Of a stretch of DNA of 49,134 bases, positions 8,598-17,509 are shown piece after piece. Source of the stretch: Deltaproteobacteria bacterium (lineage in GTDB: Bacteria; Desulfobacterota; Binatia; HRBIN30); the NCBI GenBank assembly GCA_016200585.1, contig JACQEN010000106.1:1-49134 (forward strand), in the 5' to 3' direction. The notes under the pieces are model-generated. The model had not been told where the DNA came from and ran no database searches. It saw only the letters and a program-made list of their open reading frames with translations. The first letter of the stretch is position 1, and each line of letters starts with the position of its first letter. The position numbers were made by a program, and so were the translations under genes.

Positions 8598-10418
8598 TCA
8601 GCTCGCCACCGGTTCGGCAACCGGGAAATACACCCAGACGCTGGTTCCGTGGCCCACCTCGCTATCGATGCGGAGCGCGCCGCCGTGGGCTTGGACGATG
8701 TGTTTGACGATGGCCAAGCCGAGCCCGGTGCCGCCAAGCTCGCGCGAGCGTGCTTTGTCGACGCGGTAGAAGCGTTCGGTCAGACGCGGCAGGTCGTGGC
8801 TGGGAATGCCGACCCCGGTGTCGGCGACACACACCTCGAGCCATGCCCGCGGCTTTGCGTCGGCGTGAATGTTTGTGCTGGGCAACTTTGCGACCTCGTG
8901 CGCCGAGATCGTCACGCGACCACCGGCCGCGGTGTACTTCACGGCGTTGTCGAGCAGATTGACCAGAACTTGCTCGACACGATCGGCGTCGCCTTGCAGC
9001 TCGGGCAGGTTGTTCGGCAGATCGACGGCGATGCTGACCTTCCCCTGATCTGCCTTTTCGTGCACGACATCGATCGCTCCCTCGACCGCCGGCGCCAGGC
9101 GCATCGGCGAGCGTTGCAGCGCCGTACGCCCGAGCTCCAGGTCGGAAAGGGTCAGCAAGTCGTCCGTCAAACGGCCGAGGCGTTCCGAGTGACGTTCGAT
9201 CACGCCGACGAACTTGCGCGCCAGACCCGGGTCGTCGATGGCACCGTTCAGCAAGGTTTCGGCGTAGCCGCGAATTGCGGTCAACGGCGTGCGTAGCTCG
9301 TGAGAGACGTTGGCGACAAAATCGCGGCGCGTCGTTTCGAGCTTCTTGAGCTCGCTGATATCGTGGAAGACGAGGATGAACTGCCGCGGCGCCCCTCCGG
9401 GTTCAGGGATCGGCGACACGGTGACGCGCAAGGTTTGACGATCGGACTGGTCGAGTGTGATCTCGCGCACCAGGGCGGCACCGACGTCACCGCGCAGCGC
9501 CGAGCGCAGCAAGTCTTGCAGATCCGGATCGCGTGACACTTCGATCAGCGGATGTCCAACCAGTGCGCTGCTGGCTCCGAACAGGCGCTCGGCGCGTTGA
9601 TTGGACAGCTGGATGGTTCCACTCCGATCGACGACCAGCACCCCTTCCACCATGCCGCTGAGAGTCACCTCGAGCTTTCCCTTCTCCTGCCGCGCCGTCT
9701 CCAGCTGCGAGCGCAAACTGTCCGCCATGGCGATCATGTTCTCCTCCATTTGGCTGATCATGTCCGATCCCTCGGGGGCCAGTTTCGGGGCTTCGCGACC
9801 GCTGGCGACGGCGGTCGAGAAATCGGTCAACGCGGCCAGACGTTTTGCCAACCCGCGCGACATTGCCCACACCGGCCACAAGGCAATCAGCGCCGCAACG
9901 AAGAGGCCGGTCAGGATCGCCGTACGGATGCGATAGGTTGCCAGCTCGACGGTTTGTATCGGCATCGCGAGGCGTACGTAGCGATGCGTCGAGCCGCGTG
10001 TCTGCTTCCAGGCCTGATAGAACAGCCGTTGGTGTACGCTGGCGCTCAGTCGCGCGTCGCGGCCGGAGCCTTCGCGTTCGGCGGCAATGACCTCGGGCCG
10101 GTTGCCATGATTCTCGAGGGCGGCGGAGGAAGCTTCGGAATCGCCGAGCACGGTTCCGTCGTCGGCAATCACGGTGATGCGGCTGCCGACGATTGCCGCG
10201 AGCTCCTGACAGCGACGATCGAATGCCTCGCCGCTCAGGTCCCAAGGCAGCTGCACTCCCACCAGATGCGCTTGGCGCAGCGCGCCGTCGGTCAGGGTGT
10301 CGAGGTAGAGGTGTTCGACGACCGAGTCGGTGTAGACGTACAGCGTAAAGGCGACGGCTGCCAGAACGAGCAGATACGGCGCAAGCAGGCGGAAGAGGAG
10401 ATTACGGGGCCAGCGCAC
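8598..10418 (-). CDS. phoR: Phosphate regulon sensor histidine kinase PhoR
   Basis: The frame runs on upstream through phoB, so I set the start at the GTG at 10418, which overlaps the end of phoB by 17 bp. That gives 606 residues. The layout is a membrane segment (LLAPYLLVLAAVAFTLYVYT), a periplasmic domain of about 130 residues, a second membrane segment, HAMP, PAS (VVDRSGTIQLSNQRAERLFG), HisKA with VSHELRTPLTA (His373), and an ATPase domain with NLLDNAVKYT, DTGVGI and GTGLGLAIV. It phosphorylates PhoB when phosphate is short. Unlike E. coli PhoR it has a sizeable periplasmic domain, so it may also sense something outside. It is the last gene of the pst-pho operon. Confidence 0.93.
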   Translation of the reverse strand: MRWPRNLLFRLLAPYLLVLAAVAFTLYVYTDSVVEHLYLDTLTDGALRQAHLVGVQLPWDLSGEAFDRRCQELAAIVGSRITVIADDGTVLGDSEASSAALENHGNRPEVIAAEREGSGRDARLSASVHQRLFYQAWKQTRGSTHRYVRLAMPIQTVELATYRIRTAILTGLFVAALIALWPVWAMSRGLAKRLAALTDFSTAVASGREAPKLAPEGSDMISQMEENMIAMADSLRSQLETARQEKGKLEVTLSGMVEGVLVVDRSGTIQLSNQRAERLFGASSALVGHPLIEVSRDPDLQDLLRSALRGDVGAALVREITLDQSDRQTLRVTVSPIPEPGGAPRQFILVFHDISELKKLETTRRDFVANVSHELRTPLTAIRGYAETLLNGAIDDPGLARKFVGVIERHSERLGRLTDDLLTLSDLELGRTALQRSPMRLAPAVEGAIDVVHEKADQGKVSIAVDLPNNLPELQGDADRVEQVLVNLLDNAVKYTAAGGRVTISAHEVAKLPSTNIHADAKPRAWLEVCVADTGVGIPSHDLPRLTERFYRVDKARSRELGGTGLGLAIVKHIVQAHGGALRIDSEVGHGTSVWVYFPVAEPVAS

Positions 10419-11166
10419 GGTCGTTGAACTTGTACCCGACGCCACGGACCGTGAGGATGAGCTCGGGGTGCGCATCATCACGTTCGATACGTTTGCGCAA
10501 GCGCCGGATGTGCACGTCCACCGTACGCGGCTCGACGTGCGTATCTTGCCCCCAGACCAGGTCGAGAATCTGCAGGCGATCGAAGACGCGATTGGGTGAG
10601 CGGACGAAGAAGCGCAGCAGCTCGAACTCGCGCAACGACAGGTCGATCTTTCGACCGTCGAGAACGACTTCGTAATTGTCGAAGTCGATGCGCAAGCGTC
10701 CCTTCTGGTAGATTTCCGACGGGCGCTCGGTTTCCGGGCCATACGAGCGGCGCATCACGGCGCGAATTCGGGCGATGAGCTCGCGTGGACTGAAGGGTTT
10801 GGTCAAATAGTCGTCGGCGCCCATTTCCAGCCCGACGATGCGATCGGCTTCGGCCGCTTTGGCGGTGAGAATGACGATCGGCAGATGCTCGGTGGCGGCT
10901 TGGCTGCGGATTCTTCGGCAAACCTCCAGCCCCGGAATTCCCGGCAGCATCAGATCGAGGATCACCAAAGCCGGCCGCTGGCTCTGGACGGCCTCCAGCG
11001 CCTGCTCTCCATCTTCCGCACCGATGACCGCAAATCCTTCCTGCTCGAGATTGAAGCGCAGGAGCTCGCGGATGTCGGCTTCGTCTTCGACGACGAGAAT
11101 CAACTTGCGGCCGCTGTCACCCGGTCGACTGTTCGAGCTGGGCGGCTTTGTTTGCGCTAGAGCCAC
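10402..11166 (-). CDS. phoB: Phosphate regulon response regulator PhoB
   Basis: OmpR-type regulator of 254 residues. The receiver domain has the acidic pair EDE (27-29), phospho-acceptor Asp71 in VILDLMLPG and a conserved Lys in LTAKA. The winged helix has LSLREFELLRFFVRSPNRVF and VDVHIRRLRKRIE. I place the start at GTG 11166 because AGGGAGAA lies just upstream, directly after the phoU stop; the frame also opens at a TTG at 11181 without a ribosome site. Phosphorylated PhoB binds Pho boxes, and two good ones are found upstream (14519-14536 and 17272-17289). It overlaps phoR by 17 bp. Confidence 0.93.
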   Translation of the reverse strand: MALAQTKPPSSNSRPGDSGRKLILVVEDEADIRELLRFNLEQEGFAVIGAEDGEQALEAVQSQRPALVILDLMLPGIPGLEVCRRIRSQAATEHLPIVILTAKAAEADRIVGLEMGADDYLTKPFSPRELIARIRAVMRRSYGPETERPSEIYQKGRLRIDFDNYEVVLDGRKIDLSLREFELLRFFVRSPNRVFDRLQILDLVWGQDTHVEPRTVDVHIRRLRKRIERDDAHPELILTVRGVGYKFNDRALAP

Positions 11167-11177
11167 TTCTTCTCCCT

Positions 11178-11876
11178 TCAAACCGACGGTGGCACCCGGT
11201 CGAGATGGCGGATACTGGTGCCCTTCACCATGAACACAACCATCTCGGAAATGTTCGTGGCGTGATCGGCGATGCGCTCGAGGTACTTGGCAACGAACAG
11301 CAGGCGGATGGCGCGGCTCACCGTATGCGGATCTTCCATCATGTACGACAGCAGCTCGCGGAACAGCTGATGGTTGATATCGTCGATGATGTCGTCGTCG
11401 CGGCAGACTTTGAGAGACAGCTCGACGTCTTCACGCACGAATGCATCCAAGCTCTGTCGCAGCATGGCTTGGGCCACGTCGGCCATTCTCGGGATGTCGA
11501 TGAACGGCTTGAGCTGCGGTTCTTGGTTGAGCTCGAGGGCGCGTTCGCTCAGGTTGACGGCCATGTCGCCGATGCGTTCGAGATCGGTGGTGATCTTCAA
11601 GCCCGTGGTGATCAATCGCAGGTCCTTCGCCGTCGGTTGGTGCAGCGCCAGGAGGCGGATGCACAGGTCGTCGATCTCGACGTCCATGCGGTTCACGACG
11701 TGATCACGCTCGATCGTGGCTCGCGCCAGATCGTCGTCGCGCGACACCAGCGCCGCGACGGCGTTGGCGATCTGCTTTTCAACCGTTCCTCCCATCTCGA
11801 GAATCCGGCTCTGCAGCTCTTTGAGCTCGGCTTCGTAGTGGGGATCCGAGTGCTGACGTATCGTGGAATCGCTCAT
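11178..11876 (-). CDS. phoU: Phosphate signalling regulator PhoU
   Basis: 232 residues from ATG 11876, which overlaps the pstB stop as ATGA. The upstream extension of the frame is pstB read out of frame. Two homologous three-helix bundles are visible, each with the PhoU metal-binding pattern: [20 protein letters not shown] in the first and [12 protein letters not shown] in the second. PhoU links the Pst transporter to PhoR and keeps the regulon off when phosphate is ample. It lies between pstB and phoB, as expected. Confidence 0.95.
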   Translation of the reverse strand: MSDSTIRQHSDPHYEAELKELQSRILEMGGTVEKQIANAVAALVSRDDDLARATIERDHVVNRMDVEIDDLCIRLLALHQPTAKDLRLITTGLKITTDLERIGDMAVNLSERALELNQEPQLKPFIDIPRMADVAQAMLRQSLDAFVREDVELSLKVCRDDDIIDDINHQLFRELLSYMMEDPHTVSRAIRLLFVAKYLERIADHATNISEMVVFMVKGTSIRHLDRVPPSV

Positions 11877-12634
11877 CCAAAACGCCCCGTGATGTAGTCC
11901 TCGGTCTCCTTGTTTTCGGGCGTGGTGAAAATCTTGTTCGTGGGACCGAATTCTACAAGTCGCCCGAGGTACATGAAAGCTGTGTAGTCCGACACGCGTG
12001 CCGCCTGCTGCATGCTGTGAGTGACGATCAGGATCGTGTACTCCTGCTTGAGCTCGTGAATCAGTGCTTCGATTTTTGTTGTCGCAATCGGGTCGAGGGC
12101 CGAACAGGGCTCGTCCATCAGCAAGACTTCCGGCTCGACGGCGAGCGCGCGAGCGATACACAGTCGTTGCTGTTGTCCCCCGGAAAGGCTGATACCGGAG
12201 GCGTTGAGGTTGTTCTTTACTTCCTCCCAAAGCGCTGCCTGGCGCAGGCTGCGCTCGACGATGGTTGCCAGTTCTCCGCGCGTTCGCCGTTCACCGTTGA
12301 GACGCAGGCCTGCCGTGACGTTGTCGGAGATAGACATGGTCGGGAAGGGGTTGGGCTTTTGAAAGACCATGCCGACCTTACCGCGAATTTGCACCGGATC
12401 GACGCCGGAACCGTAGATATTGTTGCCGTCGAGCAGAACTTCCCCTGTAGCGCGCGTTCCCGGAACCACCTCGTGCATGCGGTTGAGACAGCGGATGAAC
12501 GTCGATTTACCGCAACCGGACGGCCCGATGATCGCGGTGACGGCGCCATCGGGAATCGTCAAACTGATGTCATGCAGCGCCTGAGTCGTACCGAACCAGG
12601 CGTTGAGTTGACGGACTTCGAGCTTGTTACTCAT
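11873..12634 (-). CDS. pstB: Phosphate ABC transporter ATP-binding protein PstB
   Basis: 253 residues, the normal PstB length. Motifs are GPSGCGKST (Walker A), [10 protein letters not shown] (the PstB Q-loop), [17 protein letters not shown] and [12 protein letters not shown]. The last two read almost as in characterised PstB. The protein powers phosphate import through PstA and PstC. Its stop overlaps the start of phoU, and pstA lies 19 bp upstream. Confidence 0.96.
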   Translation of the reverse strand: MSNKLEVRQLNAWFGTTQALHDISLTIPDGAVTAIIGPSGCGKSTFIRCLNRMHEVVPGTRATGEVLLDGNNIYGSGVDPVQIRGKVGMVFQKPNPFPTMSISDNVTAGLRLNGERRTRGELATIVERSLRQAALWEEVKNNLNASGISLSGGQQQRLCIARALAVEPEVLLMDEPCSALDPIATTKIEALIHELKQEYTILIVTHSMQQAARVSDYTAFMYLGRLVEFGPTNKIFTTPENKETEDYITGRFG

Positions 12635-12653
12635 GGTTGCATCGGCATTGCGG

Positions 12654-13496
12654 TCAGAGAGCGGAATGGAATCGTCCTCGAGTGAGCAAACGGACCGACA
12701 AGCTGGTTACCAGGATGAGAGCCAACAGCACCAGGGCACCCGCCCAGGCTTGGCGATGCCAGTCATCAAAGGGAGAAATTGCATAGGTGTAGATTTGTAC
12801 CGGCAGTGACGCGATCGGGCCGCCAAGCGTCGAGTGCCAGAATTGATTGCCGAAAGCAGTGAACAGCAGCGGTGCCGTTTCTCCGGCAATGCGGGCCGTG
12901 GCCAGCATGATACCGGTAATGATACCACCGCGCGCGGTGCGCAACACGATCAAAACGGTCGTCCGCCATGAAGGCACGCCGAGGGCCAATGAGGCTTCCC
13001 GTAAGGAGCTGGGCACCAAACGCACCATTTCTTCCGTGGTCCGTGCAACGATGGGAATCATGATCACGCCCAGAGCAAAACCTCCAGCGTAGGCTGAGAA
13101 CGATTTCATCGGAAGCACCACCAATGTGTAGGCGAAGATGCCGATGACGATCGACGGTACGCCGTTCAGCACATCGGCGCTGAAGCGAACGCTGTAACCG
13201 AGCCGTCCGTGACCGTACTCGGACAAATATACTCCGGCAAGCACGCCGATCGGCAGCCCGACGGCGGAGGCGAGTCCGATGAGGGTGAGGGTGCCGACGA
13301 TTGCGTTCGCCATGCCGCCGCCCGTTTCGCCAACAGGCTTCGGTAAATTTGTGAAGAAAGCAAGGTTCACCGAGGTGATCCCTTTGAGGATGAGATTGGA
13401 AAAGATCAAGACAAGCGGCAAGAGGACGCACAGGGTGCAGGCAACTGCGCCAGCGAGAGCGACGGCATTGATCAGCTTGCGTCGGCGGTAGTTCAT
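12654..13496 (-). CDS. pstA: Phosphate ABC transporter permease PstA
   Basis: 280 residues from ATG 13496, one base after the pstC stop. The longer upstream frame is pstC out of frame. There are six predicted membrane segments. The EAA-type coupling loop reads [18 protein letters not shown], which docks on PstB. Conserved [13 protein letters not shown] is a PstA hallmark. It forms the inner-membrane channel with PstC. Confidence 0.95.
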   Translation of the reverse strand: MNYRRRKLINAVALAGAVACTLCVLLPLVLIFSNLILKGITSVNLAFFTNLPKPVGETGGGMANAIVGTLTLIGLASAVGLPIGVLAGVYLSEYGHGRLGYSVRFSADVLNGVPSIVIGIFAYTLVVLPMKSFSAYAGGFALGVIMIPIVARTTEEMVRLVPSSLREASLALGVPSWRTTVLIVLRTARGGIITGIMLATARIAGETAPLLFTAFGNQFWHSTLGGPIASLPVQIYTYAISPFDDWHRQAWAGALVLLALILVTSLSVRLLTRGRFHSAL

Positions 13497-13497
13497 C

Positions 13498-14496
13498 TTA
13501 GGCTCGAGCGGCTCCCGTCGGACCGGTGCGAACGCTCCACACAAGTACCCTGGCGAGAATGTTGACCACCACCGTGACCAGTAACAGCACCAACCCGACT
13601 TCGACCAGCACCTGCACGTAGAGATCGTACGTTGCCTCATTGAACTCGTTGGCGATCACGCTTGCCATGGTGCTTCCCGGAGCGAAGAAAGACGCCGAAA
13701 TGTCGGCGCGGTTTCCGATGACCATCGTGACTGCCATCGTCTCGCCGATCGCACGGCCCAAACCCAACATGATCGCACCGATAATTCCGGTGCGTCCGAA
13801 GGGCAGCACCGCCAATCGAATCATCTCCCATTTCGTGGCCCCGAGGGCCAAGGCCGCTTCGCGCTGCATCGGAGGTACTGCTCGCAGTACCTCGTGCGTG
13901 ACCGACGTGATGTAGGGGACGGTCATGATGGCAAGAATGATCGATGCGGTCAGCACACTGACACCGTAGTTGGGGCCCTGGAAGAACGGCAGAAACCCAA
14001 GAGTCGACGACAGCGCGGGTCCGATGTAGCTGCGCATCCACGGAACCAGAACAAAGATTCCCCAAAGTCCGTATATGACGCTTGGAATGGTGGCCAGAAG
14101 CTCGACCAGGAACGATACCGGTGCGCGTAGCCAACCGGGAGCTATTTCGCTTAGAAAAACCGCCGTTCCAATGCTCAGCGGTACCGCCTGCAAGAGGGCG
14201 AGGGCGGATGACAGAAGGGTTCCGTAGATGAACGCCAGGGCGCCGAACTCCTTGAAGACCGGATCCCATTTCGTGCTGGTTAGAAAGCCGATGCCGAATC
14301 GTCGGATGGCATCGGTTGACTCCCAGGTCAGAATCGCAAAAATTCCAACCAGCAGAGCAATCACGCAACCGGCAAACAAAGCGGTCAAGCCGCGGAATAA
14401 CCAATCCCCGAGGTTGACCTGCCGGTGTATTGGCGACCAGCTTACGTTGGATGTGGCGCTGTTCAGTTGCACGCTCTCGGTTCCGACGTTTGCCAT
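13498..14496 (-). CDS. pstC: Phosphate ABC transporter permease PstC
   Basis: 332 residues with six membrane segments. Family markers are LLATIPSVIYGLWGIFVLVP, the coupling loop MQREAALALGATKWE and GLGRAIGETMAVTMVIGN. It is the first gene after an internal promoter: a Pho box ends 22 bp before the annotated ATG at 14496. That gap leaves little or no leader, and no ribosome site precedes this ATG, so the real start could be the GTG nine codons in, preceded by a weak GAG. It pairs with PstA. Confidence 0.94.
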   Translation of the reverse strand: MANVGTESVQLNSATSNVSWSPIHRQVNLGDWLFRGLTALFAGCVIALLVGIFAILTWESTDAIRRFGIGFLTSTKWDPVFKEFGALAFIYGTLLSSALALLQAVPLSIGTAVFLSEIAPGWLRAPVSFLVELLATIPSVIYGLWGIFVLVPWMRSYIGPALSSTLGFLPFFQGPNYGVSVLTASIILAIMTVPYITSVTHEVLRAVPPMQREAALALGATKWEMIRLAVLPFGRTGIIGAIMLGLGRAIGETMAVTMVIGNRADISASFFAPGSTMASVIANEFNEATYDLYVQVLVEVGLVLLLVTVVVNILARVLVWSVRTGPTGAARA

Positions 14497-14518
14497 TATG
14501 CCTTGTTAGCAACCCAAG

Positions 14519-14536
14519 GTTACAGGAGTGTGACAA
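14519..14536 (-). promoter_or_regulatory. Pho box upstream of pstC
   Basis: On the minus strand the site reads TTGTCAC-ACTC-CTGTAAC, two 7-bp direct repeats 11 bp apart, matching the E. coli PhoB consensus CTGTCAT-N4-CTGTCAC. The site before the porin gene has the same ACTC spacer. TAACAA ten bases downstream or CATAAT eighteen bases downstream could be the -10. The box abuts the T-tract of the hairpin that follows pstS, so the pstC-phoR part has its own phosphate-controlled promoter. Confidence 0.8.
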
Positions 14537-14573
14537 AAATTACCCCGGTTGCTGCCTTCCAGCAGCAACCGGG
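14535..14573 (-). terminator. Intrinsic terminator or attenuator between pstS and pstC
   Basis: On the minus strand, 11-bp arms CCCGGTTGCTG and CAGCAACCGGG (14573-14563 and 14554-14544) enclose an 8-base loop. Then follow GTAA and five Ts (14539-14535). It lies 31 bp after the pstS stop. Partial termination here would make PstS more abundant than the membrane components, which is usual for pst operons. Confidence 0.75.
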
Positions 14574-14604
14574 AAAAGCCAACGCGCAACCAATTCCGCA
14601 GTTG

Positions 14605-15657
14605 CTACTTCGCCAACGGCTGCCCGTCGGTGGTGGTAACCCTCTGCAAGACCTGCCGCTCTTTGGCTACGACGGCGTCGGGAAGGGGCGCGTAGTGCAA
14701 ATCGGCCGCAAGCTTCTGACCGTCCGACAGCATCCATTTGAGGAACTCGACAAGCTTCTTGCCCTTTCCGGCATCCTTTTGTTTTTCGTACACCAGGAGC
14801 CAGGTCATTCCCGAGATCGGGTAGGCCTCGGCGCCGGGGGCATTGGTGATGACGATACGGAAGTCCTCTGGCATCTTGTCCGCGTAGCCGGCGGCAGCCG
14901 CGGTCACCGATTCGAGTGTCGGCTTCACGAAAGATCCGCCTTGGTTCTTCACGTCGGCGTACGGAAGCTCGTTCGATAAGGCGTAGATCAATTCGACATA
15001 GCCGATCGAATTCGGCGTTTGCTTCACCAGACCGGTGACACCCTCGTTGCCCTTGCCGCCGAGTCCGGCCGGCCAACTCACCGACGTTCCGGCACCGACT
15101 CTGCTCTTCCAGGTTTTGCTGACCTTGCTGAGATAGTCGGTAAAAATGTAGCTGGTGCCGCTGCCGTCGGAACGGTGCACGACGATGATGTCCTGGTTTG
15201 GCAAGGCCACGCCAGGATTGGCGGCAGTGATTTGGGGATCATTCCACTTGGTGACGTCGCCAAGGAAGATTCCGGCAATCGCTTCGGGCGTCAGTTTCAA
15301 ACCGGTTTGAACACCGGCAACGTTGTAGGTCATGACAACGGCACCCATGACCGTCGGGAAGTGCATCAAATGACCGGGCGCCGCCGCCATCTGTTCTTCC
15401 GACATCGGGCCGTCGCTGGCGCCGAAGTCGACGGTCTGCTCGGTGATTTGCTTGATGCCGCCGCCGCTGCCGATCGATTGATAGTTGAAGCGCACACTGG
15501 GATCGACCCTGGTGTACGCGTCGAACCATTTCGAGTAGATCGGGTATGGGAACGTCGCGCCCGCGCCGTTGAGTTGCAACTGCGCCTGAGCGCCAGCGGC
15601 CAGTGCCAGAGTCAGCGCCCACCCGATCGACCAGCCCACCAATTGGTTTCGCTTCAT
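14605..15657 (-). CDS. pstS: Periplasmic phosphate-binding protein PstS
   Basis: 350 residues with a signal peptide ending AAGAQA. The phosphate-binding loops are readable: GAGATFPYPIYSKW, SIGSGGGIKQI, VDFGASDGPM and RSDGSGTSYIF. It captures phosphate in the periplasm and delivers it to PstCAB. AAGGAG lies upstream of the ATG. It follows the porin gene by 31 bp on the same strand with no terminator between, so the two are probably co-transcribed from the Pho-box promoter near 17280. Confidence 0.96.
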   Translation of the reverse strand: MKRNQLVGWSIGWALTLALAAGAQAQLQLNGAGATFPYPIYSKWFDAYTRVDPSVRFNYQSIGSGGGIKQITEQTVDFGASDGPMSEEQMAAAPGHLMHFPTVMGAVVMTYNVAGVQTGLKLTPEAIAGIFLGDVTKWNDPQITAANPGVALPNQDIIVVHRSDGSGTSYIFTDYLSKVSKTWKSRVGAGTSVSWPAGLGGKGNEGVTGLVKQTPNSIGYVELIYALSNELPYADVKNQGGSFVKPTLESVTAAAAGYADKMPEDFRIVITNAPGAEAYPISGMTWLLVYEKQKDAGKGKKLVEFLKWMLSDGQKLAADLHYAPLPDAVVAKERQVLQRVTTTDGQPLAK

Positions 15658-15688
15658 TCGGAGACTCCTTCTTTCTGTTGCAGCTCAA

Positions 15689-17086
15689 TCAGAACTTGAG
15701 GACGGCATCGATCTGGGTGCGGAAGAGCGAAGGATTGCCGGTCAGCTTTGCATTGGATGCCTTGCGATCGAGCGCGTTGATGATGTGTTCCTTGGCCGTG
15801 AGCTGCAGGTTCGGCAGCAGCTGGTAGTCGAATCGCAAGATGTGCGAGATGAGGTTCGTCGAACCCTTCTGCGTTGCCTTGGCCTGCACGTAGTCGACGT
15901 CGCTGTAACTGAAGAGCGATAGGACGGCGTCCTTTTCGACCCACCCGTAGGTGTACGAAGCGCCCCAGTCACCAGGGTTCTTCAGGCCGTTGTGGTAGTA
16001 GTCTCGTCCTGCCTTGCCGATGCCGACGCCAACGTTGGCCCCGACGTTCTTGCCGTCGGCTTGTGTGTTGTAAGCGACGTCGCCGAAGAAGCCTACGGGC
16101 AGCCCGATTCCGAGCGGGTTGGTGAAAAGCAACTCGGTCGTGCCGTTGACGATGTTGTAGCCCGATGTGTAACCGAGGATCTTGCCGTTCGCATCCTTGA
16201 CGACGTCGTTGGAGTTCGCCAACTGGCCGTTGAAGCTCGAGTTCGCCTTGGAGTTCGTCGGCGGGTCGTTGAACGCGTTGAGAAACTTCCGGGCGACGCC
16301 GTTCAGGTGCTGGTAATTGTAGTCCGCGAATCCAAGGTTCCACTGCACGAGCTCGGTGAAAGCCGTGTTGGCGACGACCTGGCCACCGTACATTCCGGGA
16401 TCGGAGCCGGCCGTAATCTCGTCCATCACCCACTGGAAGCCGGTGAGCTTGACGTTGCGCAGGAAGCCTTCTCGTTCGTTGAGCAGGGTGAAGGTTTCCG
16501 AGGCGCCTTCGGGTGACAGGTCGTCGTCCCAAATCAGCTCGGAGGCTCGATACGCATTGATGCCGAACTTGCCGGCGTTGATCTCGATGAGGCCGGGTTC
16601 GAGCCCGAAGGTCTTGCCGGGCCGCAACGTCAGGTACGCCTGGTCGAGGTTGATCGGCTTGCGCGTGAACGTTCGCTCGAACGACTGATTGGTCGAAATC
16701 GGATCATCGGAATTGCCGCTTGCCAGCCGCACCGTTCCCGAGACCTCATCGGAGATCTTGGCGGTGAGGCCGGGCCGGGCACGCAGGCGGAAACGGTTGC
16801 GCCCGTGCAGGCCGTTGCCTTCGAAGCCTTCGTAACGCGTCCGCAAGTCGGCGAAGAGAGTGATGCGATCGAGCCATTGGGGGACTTTTGCCGCTACCGC
16901 GTCGCGCTTCGACTCTTCGGCCGCTGACTTTTGCTTTTCTTCTTCGCGCGCCTGCTTCAGTTCCTCTTCAGTGATCAACCCCTTCTTGAGCAGGATGTCG
17001 CCCAGGTCCTTGGCGAAGGCCGGAGCCCCAGCCGTCAACACGAGCATTGCGCTTACAACCAGCTGTCGAAACCTCTTCGTTGTCAT
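15689..17086 (-). CDS. Outer-membrane porin, Pho-regulated by position
   Basis: 465 residues from ATG 17086, preceded by AGAGGGG; upstream in-frame codons look non-coding. A signal peptide ends GAPAFA. Residues 30-60 form a charged, coiled-coil-like segment (EEELKQAREEEKQK). The rest is amphipathic beta strands ending in IDAVLKF, the terminal Phe of outer-membrane barrels. It resembles the putative-porin family (Porin_5 type), not OprP/OprO in detail. A Pho box about 186 bp upstream and pstS directly downstream imply that it passes phosphate across the outer membrane when phosphate is scarce; that role is inferred. Confidence 0.85.
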   Translation of the reverse strand: MTTKRFRQLVVSAMLVLTAGAPAFAKDLGDILLKKGLITEEELKQAREEEKQKSAAEESKRDAVAAKVPQWLDRITLFADLRTRYEGFEGNGLHGRNRFRLRARPGLTAKISDEVSGTVRLASGNSDDPISTNQSFERTFTRKPINLDQAYLTLRPGKTFGLEPGLIEINAGKFGINAYRASELIWDDDLSPEGASETFTLLNEREGFLRNVKLTGFQWVMDEITAGSDPGMYGGQVVANTAFTELVQWNLGFADYNYQHLNGVARKFLNAFNDPPTNSKANSSFNGQLANSNDVVKDANGKILGYTSGYNIVNGTTELLFTNPLGIGLPVGFFGDVAYNTQADGKNVGANVGVGIGKAGRDYYHNGLKNPGDWGASYTYGWVEKDAVLSLFSYSDVDYVQAKATQKGSTNLISHILRFDYQLLPNLQLTAKEHIINALDRKASNAKLTGNPSLFRTQIDAVLKF

Positions 17087-17271
17087 CGCGTGCAAACCCC
17101 TCTTTGCCGGACATCGGTCCGGGTATTTGCCATGTCTCGGCGCGGAATGCGCAAAGACGGTTGACACTCTTTGGTGCGTGCTTGCCGCTCTTTTCCCCGA
17201 GCAACGCCACCAAACTAGCCGTGAATCGCGAACGTTCTGTTTCACGGCGGTTTAGTTGAAGTGAACAGATC

Positions 17272-17289
17272 ATTGCAGGAGTGTTACAG
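17272..17289 (-). promoter_or_regulatory. Pho box upstream of the porin-pstS operon
   Basis: The minus strand reads CTGTAAC-ACTC-CTGCAAT: two 7-bp repeats, 11 bp apart, with the same ACTC spacer as the box before pstC. It agrees with the enterobacterial PhoB consensus at most positions. It makes the porin and pstS likely direct PhoB targets. Confidence 0.78.
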
Positions 17290-17417
17290 GCACCGGCACC
17301 TCGGCTGCGTTGAGACGTCAACCAGCGTTCATCAGGTTGTTACAGCGGCGCAAAGGCTCGCGTGCGATGATCGCGGGGCGTGCAAGGGATGTGAGGACCT
17401 AGGCCTCGCATTCCTTT

Positions 17418-17447
17418 TTGGGAGGGGTCGAACCTGGCCCCTCCCAA
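17418..17447. terminator. GC-rich hairpin downstream of exbD
   Basis: Perfect 10-bp arms TTGGGAGGGG (17418-17427) and CCCCTCCCAA (17438-17447) around a 10-base loop. It lies about 60 bases after the last exbD stop on the minus strand, so it probably ends the tonB-exb transcript. There is no T-tract on that strand. The TTGGGAGG core recurs in the hairpin at 20726-20768. Confidence 0.5.
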
Positions 17448-17509
17448 CCCCTTATCGCAACAATCGTCTGGTGCACCGCGCGAGGGGTGAAGGACCCGTA
17501 TTGGAGCAC

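Larger units (their letters stand above)
17087..17509. other. Promoter region between exbD and the porin gene
   Basis: 423 bases without a convincing gene. Going along the minus strand it holds a hairpin after exbD (17447-17418), then the Pho box (17289-17272) and a leader of about 185 bases before the porin start. An extra CTGTAAC on the minus strand at 17345-17339 lacks a good second half. Nothing else stands out. Confidence 0.6.

Noticed and set aside
10419-10742. N-terminal extension of PhoR by 108 codons
   Set aside because: It is the antiparallel-free shift of phoB on the same strand, Ser/Arg-rich nonsense; GTG 10418 directly before the membrane anchor is the sensible start.
17335-17345. 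Additional CTGTAAC on the minus strand upstream of the porin
   Set aside because: The following half-site at 11 bp (TGATGAA) does not fit; a single half-site is not enough.
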